Shown piece after piece: positions 46,328 to 55,290 of a stretch of DNA of 56,173 nt. Location: the NCBI GenBank assembly GCA_019118425.1, contig DWYZ01000305.1, forward strand, positions 1 through 56,173, given 5' to 3'. A model generated the notes under the pieces. It saw only the letters and a list, made by a program, of their open reading frames with translations, ran no database searches and was not told the DNA's origin. The first letter of the stretch is position 1. Every line of letters begins with the position of its first letter. The DNA comes from Candidatus Blautia faecavium (lineage in GTDB: Bacteria; Bacillota; Clostridia; Lachnospirales; Lachnospiraceae). The translations under genes and the position numbers were made by a program.

Positions 46328-47086
46328 ATGGCAATGCTTGATGTAAACCATTTAAATATTTCTTTTGGCGGACTGCATGCAGTGGACGATTTTCAGATTT
46401 CTATTGAAAAAGGAGAGCTTTACGGTCTTATTGGACCTAATGGAGCTGGAAAAACGACGATTTTCAATCTTTTGACAGGGGTTTATAAGCCGGATGAAGG
46501 AAAAATTCTTCTTGACGGACAGGACATTACCGGTAAAAAGACTATTGAGATTAATAAAGCAGGTATTGCCAGAACATTTCAGAATATTCGTCTCTTTGAC
46601 AAGCTGTCCGTGCTGGACAACGTAAAGGCGGGTCTTCATGAACATAATAAATACAGTGTGTTGACGGCAATCTTCCGTCTGCCGAAATATTATAAAACAG
46701 AAAAACATATGGATGAGGAGGCTATGGAGCTTCTGAAGGTATTTGACCTGGATAAAGAAGCGAACACTCTTGCTTCCAATCTGCCATATGGAAAGCAGCG
46801 CAAGCTGGAAATTGCCAGAGCTCTTGCCACAAAACCAAAACTGCTGCTTTTGGATGAGCCCGCGGCGGGTATGAATCCTAATGAGACTGCAGAACTTATG
46901 GAGACCATCCGTTTTGTGCGAGACCATTTTGATATGACGATCCTTTTGATCGAACATGATATGAAGTTGGTGTCCGGTATCTGTGAGAAACTGACCGTAT
47001 TAAATTTTGGTCATGTTCTGGCACAGGGGGAAACCTCAGAGGTTCTTCATGATCCTGAGGTCATCAAGGCATATCTGGGAGAATAG
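46328..47086 (+). CDS. livG: Branched-chain amino acid ABC transporter ATP-binding protein LivG
   Basis: GPNGAGKTT Walker A, ARTFQNIRLF, LLLLDEPAAGMNP. Confidence 0.95.
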   Translation: MAMLDVNHLNISFGGLHAVDDFQISIEKGELYGLIGPNGAGKTTIFNLLTGVYKPDEGKILLDGQDITGKKTIEINKAGIARTFQNIRLFDKLSVLDNVKAGLHEHNKYSVLTAIFRLPKYYKTEKHMDEEAMELLKVFDLDKEANTLASNLPYGKQRKLEIARALATKPKLLLLDEPAAGMNPNETAELMETIRFVRDHFDMTILLIEHDMKLVSGICEKLTVLNFGHVLAQGETSEVLHDPEVIKAYLGE

Positions 47087-47097
47087 GAGGAAGAACA

Positions 47098-47808
47098 ATG
47101 GCATTGCTGGAAATTAAAGATATTCATGTTTATTACGGAGTGATCCAGGCGCTGAAGGGCATCTCCTTCGAAGTCAACCAGGGAGAGGTTGTGGCGCTGA
47201 TCGGAGCAAACGGGGCCGGAAAAACCACGACGCTTCACACCATTACCGGTCTTTTAAAGGCCAAGTCAGGACATATCCTTTTTAATGGGAAGGAGATTTC
47301 CAAGATTCCTGCCCATAAGATTGTAAGCATGGGAATGGCTCACGTTCCGGAAGGAAGACGTGTGTTTGCTAACATGACTGTGCTGCAGAATCTGAAAATG
47401 GGCGCTTTTACCAGAAAAGATAAAGACGGTATCGAAGAGACGATCCAGAAGGTATACCATCATTTCCCGCGATTGGAAGAGCGTAAAAATCAGCCGGCAG
47501 GTACTTTAAGCGGAGGGGAACAGCAGATGCTTGCCATGGGGCGCGCTCTTATGAGCAAGCCCAGCATCATCTTGATGGATGAGCCTTCGATGGGACTTTC
47601 TCCTATCTTTGTAAATGAGATCTTTGATATTATAAAAGAAGTCAGCCAGGATGGAACCACAGTTCTTCTGGTGGAGCAGAATGCAAAAAAAGCACTTTCT
47701 ATTGCAGACAGAGCCTATGTTCTTGAAACAGGAAAGATCACTCTTGAAGGCTCAGCCAATGATCTGCTGCATGACGAATCCGTGCAGAAAGCATACCTGG
47801 GAGAATAA
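47098..47808 (+). CDS. livF: Branched-chain amino acid ABC transporter ATP-binding protein LivF
   Basis: GANGAGKTTTLHTITGLL, LSGGEQQMLAMGRALM, DEPSMGLSP. Confidence 0.95.
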   Translation: MALLEIKDIHVYYGVIQALKGISFEVNQGEVVALIGANGAGKTTTLHTITGLLKAKSGHILFNGKEISKIPAHKIVSMGMAHVPEGRRVFANMTVLQNLKMGAFTRKDKDGIEETIQKVYHHFPRLEERKNQPAGTLSGGEQQMLAMGRALMSKPSIILMDEPSMGLSPIFVNEIFDIIKEVSQDGTTVLLVEQNAKKALSIADRAYVLETGKITLEGSANDLLHDESVQKAYLGE

Positions 47809-47831
47809 ACCGGGAAAGGGAGGAAGGTTAC

Positions 47832-48455
47832 ATGGAACATTTTGTAATTACCATTGCGAGACAGTATGGAAGCGGCGGACGTACCGTTGGAGAAATGCTG
47901 GCGAAGAAGCTGGGAATTTCCTACTACGACAAGCAGATCATCCATATGGCATCTGATGAGAGCGGTATAGATGTGAGCCTGTTCGGAAAAGTAGAAGAAG
48001 GAAACAGCGTAAAAAAGAATTCTCTTTTTAACAGAACAGGGCTGTATAAAGGGGATCTTATCCCTCCTGACAGTAAAGAATTCATTTCTGATGAAAACCT
48101 TTTTAACTATCAGGCAAAGGTGATCCACGATCTTGCTGAAAAAGAATCCTTTGTTGTGATTGGCCGGTGCGTGAATTATGTATTAAAGGACCGTCCGAAC
48201 ACTCTACGTGTGTTTGTCCATGCACCCTGGGAATTCAGAGTAGAGCAGGCGATGACGAAGATCAGCGGGACGAGGGAAGAGGTAGAGAAATTCCTTTTAA
48301 AGGATGACAAGCGGAAACAGGATTATTACCGCCGTTTTGCCGGCGGTGTGTGGAATGACGCTACGAACTATGACTTATGTCTGAACTGCGGCAAACTAGG
48401 TTTTGACAAGTGCGTGGAGGCCATTGAGGCACAGATGAATATTATGCGGAGATAA
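47832..48455 (+). CDS. Cytidylate kinase-like family protein
   Basis: ITIARQYGSGGRTVGEMLAKKLGISYYDKQII. Confidence 0.85.
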   Translation: MEHFVITIARQYGSGGRTVGEMLAKKLGISYYDKQIIHMASDESGIDVSLFGKVEEGNSVKKNSLFNRTGLYKGDLIPPDSKEFISDENLFNYQAKVIHDLAEKESFVVIGRCVNYVLKDRPNTLRVFVHAPWEFRVEQAMTKISGTREEVEKFLLKDDKRKQDYYRRFAGGVWNDATNYDLCLNCGKLGFDKCVEAIEAQMNIMRR

Positions 48456-48468
48456 AGACCGCCTAAAT

Positions 48469-48525
48469 AGAAAAAGAGAACCGGATTATCGCGGGTTTTG
48501 CCTGCTGGTCCGGTTCTCTTTTTCT
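48469..48525. terminator. Bidirectional terminator between convergent genes
   Basis: Perfect 17-bp stem AGAAAAAGAGAACCGGA/TCCGGTTCTCTTTTTCT. Confidence 0.8.
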
Positions 48526-48538
48526 GTGTTTTCGGAAC

Positions 48539-49375
48539 TTATTCCTGGTGATGTCTGCCGTGATGGCCGCGGCCCTTTGAGGTACCGTTTGCATTTGTAT
48601 TGTTTTGCGCGTTGTGTTGGTTTTGGCAGTTTTCTCCCTGGAAAGAACCGTTTTGCCCTTGCTGGGAGGAGAGGGTGCTGGTATTTGTGTTTTCTCCAGA
48701 AGACAAAGCGTTTATCCGATCCCATATTTCACGCATGGTAAGCCCCTGGACATCCTCTTCCGTGACAGAAGGATCAAGTTCCTGCAGAATAAGAAAAGCA
48801 TTATATTTTCCATAGGAAAACCCTGCTTCATGGGCGTGTTCCACTGCTTTTGAATTGCCGGAGTGGCAGTAGATATTTGTCTGTCCGTTCGTACAGGACC
48901 GGACATTATCCATCACTTCATTGTTTTTTTCTTCGCTGTCACTGACTACTGTGATCGACATAGCCTCATTCTGCGCCAGACATTCCTGGATCGTTTCATT
49001 TTCAAGGATATTTTCCAGGGCTTCTGTGTAAGACTTGTATTTTATCTGCAGGGCTTCCATCAGGTTTTCTCCGTCTTCATTAAAGGCTTTGATATCTACC
49101 ACCCTGTCAAAGTAGTTAATCCCCAATTCAATGGAGGGATTGATGTCTACGCTTATAGTGGACACTGGGGTGAAAAAGAAGACCCCTCCTGCCAGCAGAA
49201 AAAGCAAAAGACAGGATAAAGCGGCAGCAAATCTGACTGACGGAAGAGAAAAATGTTTCTTTTTTTCCGGCTGCTCTATGTAATTTTTTAGAAACTCTTT
49301 GGTATGTTCCAATAATTCATCTTCAGCCCGAATACTGTCAAATGCTTTTTTCAGACGGTCATTCATAGTCCTCAC
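48539..49375 (-). CDS. RsgI-like membrane anti-sigma factor
   Basis: TM, then TISVDINPSIELGINYFDRVVDIKAFNEDGENLM (RsgI-type); Asn/Gln-rich, His-ending C-terminus; overlaps upstream sigma gene. Confidence 0.75.
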   Translation of the reverse strand: MRTMNDRLKKAFDSIRAEDELLEHTKEFLKNYIEQPEKKKHFSLPSVRFAAALSCLLLFLLAGGVFFFTPVSTISVDINPSIELGINYFDRVVDIKAFNEDGENLMEALQIKYKSYTEALENILENETIQECLAQNEAMSITVVSDSEEKNNEVMDNVRSCTNGQTNIYCHSGNSKAVEHAHEAGFSYGKYNAFLILQELDPSVTEEDVQGLTMREIWDRINALSSGENTNTSTLSSQQGQNGSFQGENCQNQHNAQNNTNANGTSKGRGHHGRHHQE

Positions 49376-49841
49376 CTCCCAGTTTTTCCTTCAGGAGCAG
49401 ACGGGCTCTGGTCAAAAGAGTGTAAATAGTATTTACCTTTTTTCCAAGGAGCCGGCTGATCTGCGGGGCTGTGTATCCTTCGTAATAGTGAAGGTAGATC
49501 ACATTTCTATATTTTTGCGGCAGAGAAAGGACCGCCTCTAAAACTTCGTTTGTGTCTGAGGATTGGACAGCAGGCTGGGAAACCAAAGTATCCAGAGAAA
49601 CGGTGCGGCTTCGGAAAAAATTCTTTTTCAGATCCTTGCAGGCATTGATGGAAACGCGGATAAACCAGGCTTTTTCGTGCTCCGGGTTTTCAAATACCTG
49701 GGTATTTTGAAGATATTTTAAAAAAACTGTTTGAAAAATATCTTCTGTGTCCGCATAATTTTTCAGATAGATCATACAGACTCGCCTGACAGTATCCGCG
49801 TATAATTTCATTGCTCTGTCTATTTCCTCTGGGCTTCGCAT
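49359..49841 (-). CDS. ECF-type RNA polymerase sigma factor
   Basis: Sigma2 region DRAMKLYADTVRRVCMIYLKNYADTEDIFQTVFLKYLQ; sigma4 region LPQKYRNVIYLHYYEGYTAPQISRLLGKKVNTIYTLLTRARLLLKEKL; ATG 49841 preferred over the supplied start at 50270. Confidence 0.88.
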   Translation of the reverse strand: MRSPEEIDRAMKLYADTVRRVCMIYLKNYADTEDIFQTVFLKYLQNTQVFENPEHEKAWFIRVSINACKDLKKNFFRSRTVSLDTLVSQPAVQSSDTNEVLEAVLSLPQKYRNVIYLHYYEGYTAPQISRLLGKKVNTIYTLLTRARLLLKEKLGGEDYE

Positions 49842-49857
49842 GGTGAGTGTGCCTGGG

Positions 49858-50337
49858 TTATCTGTGACAGTATCCCTGGCCGTGGCTGCAGTTGGTCTTG
49901 TCACTGTGATGATGTCCTTGTCCGGATTGAGAGCAGGAACCCTGTCTGTCGCAAATGCCGTCCCCATCCTCATCCAGGAAGGAGCAGGAAGAGCCGTGCC
50001 TGTCGCAGACACCGTCTCCGTCTTCGTCCAGGAAAGAGCAGGAAGAGCCGCATCTATCGCAGATACCGTCTCCGTCTTCATCCAGGAAGGAGCAGGAGGA
50101 GCCGTGCCTGTCGCAGACACCGTCTCCGTCTTCGTCCACAAAGAAACAGGAAGAGTTGTGTCTGCCCCACAGATCGGTTTCTTCTTCGTCAGCAGCTTGA
50201 CAGTAAGCATTTGTATAATTTTTACTGCCAAAATTTTTTCTTCCATGTCCATGTCCTCCCGCAAAAACAACAGTTACACTTAAAGAAAGAAGCAAAGCAA
50301 CAGTGATAATAACAGATAATACTTTTTTCATTTTCAT
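49858..50337 (-). CDS. Secreted Cys/His-rich protein with four DEDGDG(V/I)CDR repeats
   Basis: Signal peptide MKMKKVLSVIITVALLLSLSVTVVFA; repeats CSFLDEDGDGICDRCGSS; GGAGG SD. Confidence 0.8.
   Translation of the reverse strand: MKMKKVLSVIITVALLLSLSVTVVFAGGHGHGRKNFGSKNYTNAYCQAADEEETDLWGRHNSSCFFVDEDGDGVCDRHGSSCSFLDEDGDGICDRCGSSCSFLDEDGDGVCDRHGSSCSFLDEDGDGICDRQGSCSQSGQGHHHSDKTNCSHGQGYCHR
49933..50148 (-). repeat. Four 54-bp (18-aa) tandem repeats
   Basis: CFFVDEDGDGVCDRHGSS/CSFLDEDGDGICDRCGSS/CSFLDEDGDGVCDRHGSS/CSFLDEDGDGICDRQGSC. Confidence 0.95.
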
Positions 50338-50527
50338 TTTCCTCCAATCTTATCCAAATGTTTTCTGTTTTACTGTTTCACTATAAATACGATTGAAAAA
50401 GGAAAAACCATTCAAAAAGTGAAAAAAATATCAATAACATCATAACATTTTTTAGGAATGGAATCTACCGGTATTCTCAAGGACAGAAAAACATATAATA
50501 TGTGGAATAGAGATAGGGTGGCTGGAA

Positions 50528-51229
50528 ATGAAAAAAGGCTTTCTGTTCGCAGGTTTGTTTCTGGCAGCAGGCGTAGTTCTGTTTGCAGCGGAAAGGAAAA
50601 GGACAGATCAGGCTGTTGGTCATGCTGCCGCAGAAAAAACTGCGATCCGTGTATCAGGCGAGGTATGCGAGGAGTGTCCAAGAGCAGCTTTGACTTTTGA
50701 TGATGGCCCCAGTAAAAAATATACGCCGATTCTTTTAGATGGTTTGAAAGAGAGAGGGGTTAAGGCAAGCTTTTTTCTCCTAGGAAGGAATATAGAAGGA
50801 AATGAGGATCTGGTAAAGCGGATGCATGAGGAGGGACATCTTATAGGCAACCATACCTATAATCATGTGCGGATTACAAAGGTAAGTAAAAAAGAGGCGA
50901 AGGAAGAAATTGAAAGGACAGGAAATAAGATTTATGAGACTATAGGGGTTTATCCTATTTACCTTCGTCCTCCCTTCGGGGAAGTGCGGGAGGATTTAGA
51001 GCTTCCTGTAGAGTTGTTTTATGTGTCCTGGAATATTGACACCCTTGACTGGAAGACAAGAAATATGGATTCCATTCTCCAGATCGTAAAAAAGCAGATC
51101 AAAGACGGTTCTATCATTCTTATGCATGATGAGTATGAGACTTCTGTGGAAGCCGCCTTAAGGATCGTGGATGATCTGACGAAGGAAGGATACCGGTTTG
51201 TAACAGTAGACGAACTTCTCCTTCCGTGA
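50528..51229 (+). CDS. Polysaccharide deacetylase family protein
   Basis: ALTFDDGPSKKYTPILLDGL, GNHTYNHVRI, LRPPFGE, ILMHDEYETS. Confidence 0.92.
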   Translation: MKKGFLFAGLFLAAGVVLFAAERKRTDQAVGHAAAEKTAIRVSGEVCEECPRAALTFDDGPSKKYTPILLDGLKERGVKASFFLLGRNIEGNEDLVKRMHEEGHLIGNHTYNHVRITKVSKKEAKEEIERTGNKIYETIGVYPIYLRPPFGEVREDLELPVELFYVSWNIDTLDWKTRNMDSILQIVKKQIKDGSIILMHDEYETSVEAALRIVDDLTKEGYRFVTVDELLLP

Positions 51230-51338
51230 GGAAAAAAGAATTGATTAAACAGAAAGGCAGGGGTATACTGATAGCTATAGTTGTTTTGCAGATATAGGAT
51301 CAGATACTTTGCAAGAATAGAGGAGGAAATACATACAG

Positions 51339-52658
51339 ATGGATTTATTCGAATATGCGAAATCAAAAACATTGGATAGGGAATCGCCTTTGGCGTCCAG
51401 GCTGCGCCCGACGACACTGGAAGAGGTAGTGGGACAGGAGCATATAGTAGGAAAGGGCAAGCTGCTTTACCGTGCCATTAAAGCAGATAAGCTTACCTCT
51501 GTTATTTTTTACGGACCTCCTGGAACGGGCAAAACAACTTTAGCGAAAGTGATAGCTAATACTACAAGCGCGAATTTTACCCAGATCAATGCTACCGTGG
51601 CCGGAAAAAAAGATATGGAGGATGTGGTGAAACAGGCTCAGAATGATCTGGGCATGTATGGAAAAAAGACGATTCTGTTTATTGACGAGATCCACCGCTT
51701 TAATAAGGGGCAGCAGGATTATCTTCTGCCTTTTGTGGAAGACGGGACGATCATCCTGATTGGGGCTACTACGGAAAATCCATATTTTGAGGTAAATGGA
51801 GCGCTTCTTTCCCGGTCTATTATTTTCGAATTAAAACCGTTGGAAAACGAGGAGATCAAGACATTGCTTTTAAGGGCAGTGCAGGATTTTGAAAAAGGAA
51901 TGGGAAGTTATAATGCAGTGATCGATGAGGAGGCATTGGATTTTCTGGCGGATATGGCGGGAGGAGATGCAAGGAACGCGTTGAATGCGGTAGAACTTGG
52001 GATTCTCACCACGCCCAGAAGTGAAGATGGAAAAATCCATCTCACGCTGGAAGTGGCGTCAGAATGTATTCAAAAACGGGTGGTTCGGTACGATAAAAAA
52101 GGAGATAACCACTACGATATCATTTCCGCATTTATTAAAAGTATGCGAGGCTCGGACCCGGATGCAGCCGTTTATTACCTGGCAAAAATGCTTTACGCAG
52201 GAGAGGACGTAAAGTTTATCGCCAGACGTATCATGATCCTTGCCTCAGAGGACATCGGTAATGCGGATCCCCAGGCTCTGTGCGTGGCTGTGGCAGCGGC
52301 CCAGGCTGTGGAGAGAGTGGGAATGCCGGAGTCTCAGATTATATTGTCCCAGGCAGCGGCTTATATGGCCTGTGCGCCAAAGAGCAATTCTGCCGTGAAC
52401 GCCATCTCCGCGGCCATGGACAGTGTGAAAAAGAAAAAAACTACCGTTCCGCCTCATCTCCAGGACGCCCATTACGGAGGCCATGAAAAGCTGGGACATG
52501 GGATCGGATACAAATACGCCCATAATTTCCCAAATCATTATGTAGAGCAGCAGTATCTTCCAAGTGAGATTCTGGGAGAGAGATTTTATGAACTCAGTGA
52601 TATGGGGTATGAGAAAACGTTGAAGGAGCATATGAGGCGTATAAAAGGGGAGGATTGA
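51339..52658 (+). CDS. rarA: Replication-associated recombination protein A (AAA ATPase)
   Basis: LASRLRPTTLEEVVGQEHI, YGPPGTGKTTLAKVIA, FIDEIHRFNKGQQDYLLP, HYGG..LGHG.GYKYAHN. Confidence 0.95.
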   Translation: MDLFEYAKSKTLDRESPLASRLRPTTLEEVVGQEHIVGKGKLLYRAIKADKLTSVIFYGPPGTGKTTLAKVIANTTSANFTQINATVAGKKDMEDVVKQAQNDLGMYGKKTILFIDEIHRFNKGQQDYLLPFVEDGTIILIGATTENPYFEVNGALLSRSIIFELKPLENEEIKTLLLRAVQDFEKGMGSYNAVIDEEALDFLADMAGGDARNALNAVELGILTTPRSEDGKIHLTLEVASECIQKRVVRYDKKGDNHYDIISAFIKSMRGSDPDAAVYYLAKMLYAGEDVKFIARRIMILASEDIGNADPQALCVAVAAAQAVERVGMPESQIILSQAAAYMACAPKSNSAVNAISAAMDSVKKKKTTVPPHLQDAHYGGHEKLGHGIGYKYAHNFPNHYVEQQYLPSEILGERFYELSDMGYEKTLKEHMRRIKGED

Positions 52659-52665
52659 GCATACA

Positions 52666-52701
52666 AATTATGGAGGAGCTTATAAAAGCTCCTCCATAAT
52701 T
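52666..52701. terminator. Bidirectional terminator between rarA and the DUF4364-like gene
   Basis: Perfect 16-bp stem AAATTATGGAGGAGCT(T)-loop-AAGCTCCTCCATAATT. Confidence 0.75.
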
Positions 52702-53192
52702 ATTTCGTATATACTCTGGCTTTTTTTCGGCCAGTGGCGGCAGATGGATTTTGCTGCTTCGCTGTTTGGGGCGATGAGGTTTAGGTCAATTAAAGTGGTC
52801 CCTTTTTCTACAAGCTGGCAGCGTACTGCGTAATTGCCATGGGAAGTTTCATAACAGTCTGCGGGAGTAAGGATCCGCTCCTGCTCTTTATTGCCCTGGG
52901 CTTTTAGATGCGCTAGAATTTCTTTTCGTATATCAGAGGAGAGCTCTGCTTCCAGGTAAGAGAGAACAGATTTTCCTTCTTCTGTAAGAGAGTAATAGGA
53001 AGTGTTTAAAACCGTCCGTTTTTCCAAAAGTTTGGCTTCTACAAGCTCGGAAATTGCCTGCTGAAGATGGAAATAACTGGTGTACCCCCGTTCCAGAATG
53101 AAATCTGTAATTTGTGAATTACTGATCTCCCGTTCGGAATGGGAAATCATATAGAGGACGATAAGCTTATAGGTTGTAAATGGTGCTGCCAT
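52680..53192 (-). CDS. DUF4364-like winged-helix protein
   Basis: MAAPFTTYKLIVLYMISHSEREISNSQITDFILERGYTSYFHLQQAISEL; start 53192 behind AAAGGAGG. Confidence 0.85.
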   Translation of the reverse strand: MAAPFTTYKLIVLYMISHSEREISNSQITDFILERGYTSYFHLQQAISELVEAKLLEKRTVLNTSYYSLTEEGKSVLSYLEAELSSDIRKEILAHLKAQGNKEQERILTPADCYETSHGNYAVRCQLVEKGTTLIDLNLIAPNSEAAKSICRHWPKKSQSIYEIIMEELL

Positions 53193-53300
53193 TGTACTGC
53201 CTCCTTTTACATAAACTTTAATGCCTGAGAAATAAAACGCTTTGCTTATAATATGCGATACACTTATATATATATACTTTGCTGCCGGGGAAAATTGTTT

Positions 53301-53431
53301 GTTACTGGTCACACGTTGACCAGTAACGGGCAATTTGGCATTTAAAATTCGTTTCGCGAAGCAAAATTGCCTGTTGAATCATGTTTGCCCGTAACCACGA
53401 GGCAAGTGCGTGGTTCGGGTATGACATGTAA
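53301..53431 (+). repeat. Dispersed palindromic element, full-length copy D
   Basis: GTTACTGGTCA-CACGT-TGACCAGTAAC (perfect 11-bp stem), GGCAATTTGGC...GCAAAATTGCC, CCCGTAACCACG...CGTGGTTCGGG. Confidence 0.9.
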
Positions 53432-54349
53432 GAATTGTTTCCCCTGAAAGCTCTGACGCTCCTTCATGGTATGGTGAAGGCAGTTTAGAACCTCACGTTT
53501 GCGGCTGGTCCAGAGAGGTGCGATAAGGAGATCTTTCGGACCATCGCCGGTCATGCGGTGGATGACAATGGAAGGATCTAGATGTTCCAGGCATTCTATG
53601 AGAAGGTCCAGATACTCGTCCTGTTCCATAGCCTTAAATTTTCCCGCATAATAATCCGTTGCCAGATCTGTTCCTTTTAAAATGTGCAAAAGCTGAAGTT
53701 TGATTCCCTGGATGTCCTGGGTATTAAGGTAATCCATGGTTCTTAAGACGTCTTCACGTGTTTCTCCGGGAAGTCCGAGGATTGTATGAACTACAACTTC
53801 AATTCTCATTTTTCTGAGAGCTGCTGCTGCCTCTTCGAAACAGGCTAAAGGATAACCACGCCGTATATATTCTGCCGTTTTTTCATGCATGGTCTGAAGT
53901 CCAAGCTCTACCCAGACGGGCTTTTTCTGATTCAGGCTATTTAATAGATTCAGCACATCCGGCCCCAGGCAGTCCGGCCTTGTTCCTATAGAAATTCCAA
54001 CGATCTGAGGATGGGAGAGAGCCTGAACAAATACCTTTTCCAGATAAGGAACAGGGGCATAGGTGTTGGTATAAGCCTGAAAATATGCAATATATTTTTT
54101 TATGGGCCGCTTGGACTGAAGCAGCCGGATCTGACTGTCAATCTGTTCCGTGATAGAAAGATGGGAATCTGCGGCAAAATCTCCGCTTCCTCCTTCGCTG
54201 CAAAAAATACAGCCGCGGCGGCCAAGAGTGCCGTCGCGGTTCGGACATGTCATACCTGCATTTAAGGTAACTTTATATACTTTTTCGTGAAAGCGTTCTC
54301 TTAACATATAATCCAGAGAGTGATACGGCTTTTCGTTCCAAGTTTTCAT
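53342..54349 (-). CDS. Radical SAM protein, TIGR01212/YhcC-like
   Basis: CPNRDGTLGRRGCIFCSEGGSGDF; IGTRPDCLG; VWVELGLQTMHEKT. Confidence 0.9.
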   Translation of the reverse strand: MKTWNEKPYHSLDYMLRERFHEKVYKVTLNAGMTCPNRDGTLGRRGCIFCSEGGSGDFAADSHLSITEQIDSQIRLLQSKRPIKKYIAYFQAYTNTYAPVPYLEKVFVQALSHPQIVGISIGTRPDCLGPDVLNLLNSLNQKKPVWVELGLQTMHEKTAEYIRRGYPLACFEEAAAALRKMRIEVVVHTILGLPGETREDVLRTMDYLNTQDIQGIKLQLLHILKGTDLATDYYAGKFKAMEQDEYLDLLIECLEHLDPSIVIHRMTGDGPKDLLIAPLWTSRKREVLNCLHHTMKERQSFQGKQFLHVIPEPRTCLVVTGKHDSTGNFASRNEF

Positions 54350-55092
54350 AGGGCACTGTCTCCGGAATGAGGAAGAGCCTCACTGCTAGTATCTTGCGTA
54401 TTGGGAAGAGCGGTTTCTCCGTCCGTATTTTCGGCAGAAAATTCTTCCTCCTGTGAATCCTTTTCTTCAGGAATGTATTTATCAAATATTTTTACAAAAA
54501 ATTTCGAATTAATATATGCGATAACGGACATTCCCATAAGGAAGACAAGCATAAGCAGCGTGGCCTGGATCCGGATATCCGGAATGAACAGGACGGCGAC
54601 AGGAATCAGGCTGACAATGAGCATGATGATAGTCTGGGGCAGATGCCGGATTGCCATTAGGAGGGAATTGGAAAAAGTATTTTTAATTGTATTGTAAAAT
54701 TTAGCCTGTAACGGATATATGTACAGGAATACTAAAAGATACAGGAAGGTAAATGCTATAAAAATGCAGGAAAGAACCTGAGAAAGAGTACCAGTAAGGT
54801 TATGGGAAATATTCAGGTCAAAAAACAGCATTATAGCGGTTACCAGCATGATCAGGTTAATGATAGTGGACTGTTTAAAGTTTTCCTTGAAGGATTTAAA
54901 AAAGCTTTTTATAATGTAAGATTCTTCATTTCGGACCATCTTCAAGGTGACGTAAAACAAAGCAGTCAGGGACGCCCCGATGGTGACGATGGGAATACAG
55001 CAAACAAGGCAGATGAGATTTAAAATAATAAGATCTGCAACTCTTCCCATAAATACAAAAAATTTATTGTCCATGTTAAAAATTCTGTTCAT
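54346..55092 (-). CDS. YesL-like (DUF624) membrane protein
   Basis: MDNKFFVFMGRVADLIILNLICLVCCIPIVTIGASLTALFYVTLKMVRNEESYI. Confidence 0.85.
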   Translation of the reverse strand: MNRIFNMDNKFFVFMGRVADLIILNLICLVCCIPIVTIGASLTALFYVTLKMVRNEESYIIKSFFKSFKENFKQSTIINLIMLVTAIMLFFDLNISHNLTGTLSQVLSCIFIAFTFLYLLVFLYIYPLQAKFYNTIKNTFSNSLLMAIRHLPQTIIMLIVSLIPVAVLFIPDIRIQATLLMLVFLMGMSVIAYINSKFFVKIFDKYIPEEKDSQEEEFSAENTDGETALPNTQDTSSEALPHSGDSAL

Positions 55093-55290
55093 AGTGTATT
55101 GCTTCCTTTCTGTACCTTGGGGGCTCCGCAGCGTAATGTAGTGAATGATGGCTGCGGAGTCAGTGGGTTTAATGCTTAAAGAATAGTATAACGAAAATGA
55201 CATAAAAAAGCAATGGAAAATCCTTACCCAAAAGCAAGAAAAAGATGTATAATAGGAGCGGAAAATACTATGCGTCAGAAGGAGGAAACA

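Noticed and set aside
49840-50283. Plus-strand ORFs through the DEDGDG repeats
   Set aside because: Open only because the 54-bp unit lacks stops in several frames; no SD or start context.
52680-53333. N-terminally extended DUF4364-like ORF (MPVTGQRVTSNKQF...)
   Set aside because: The extension is read out of the dispersed repeat; a good AAAGGAGG SD supports the start at 53192.
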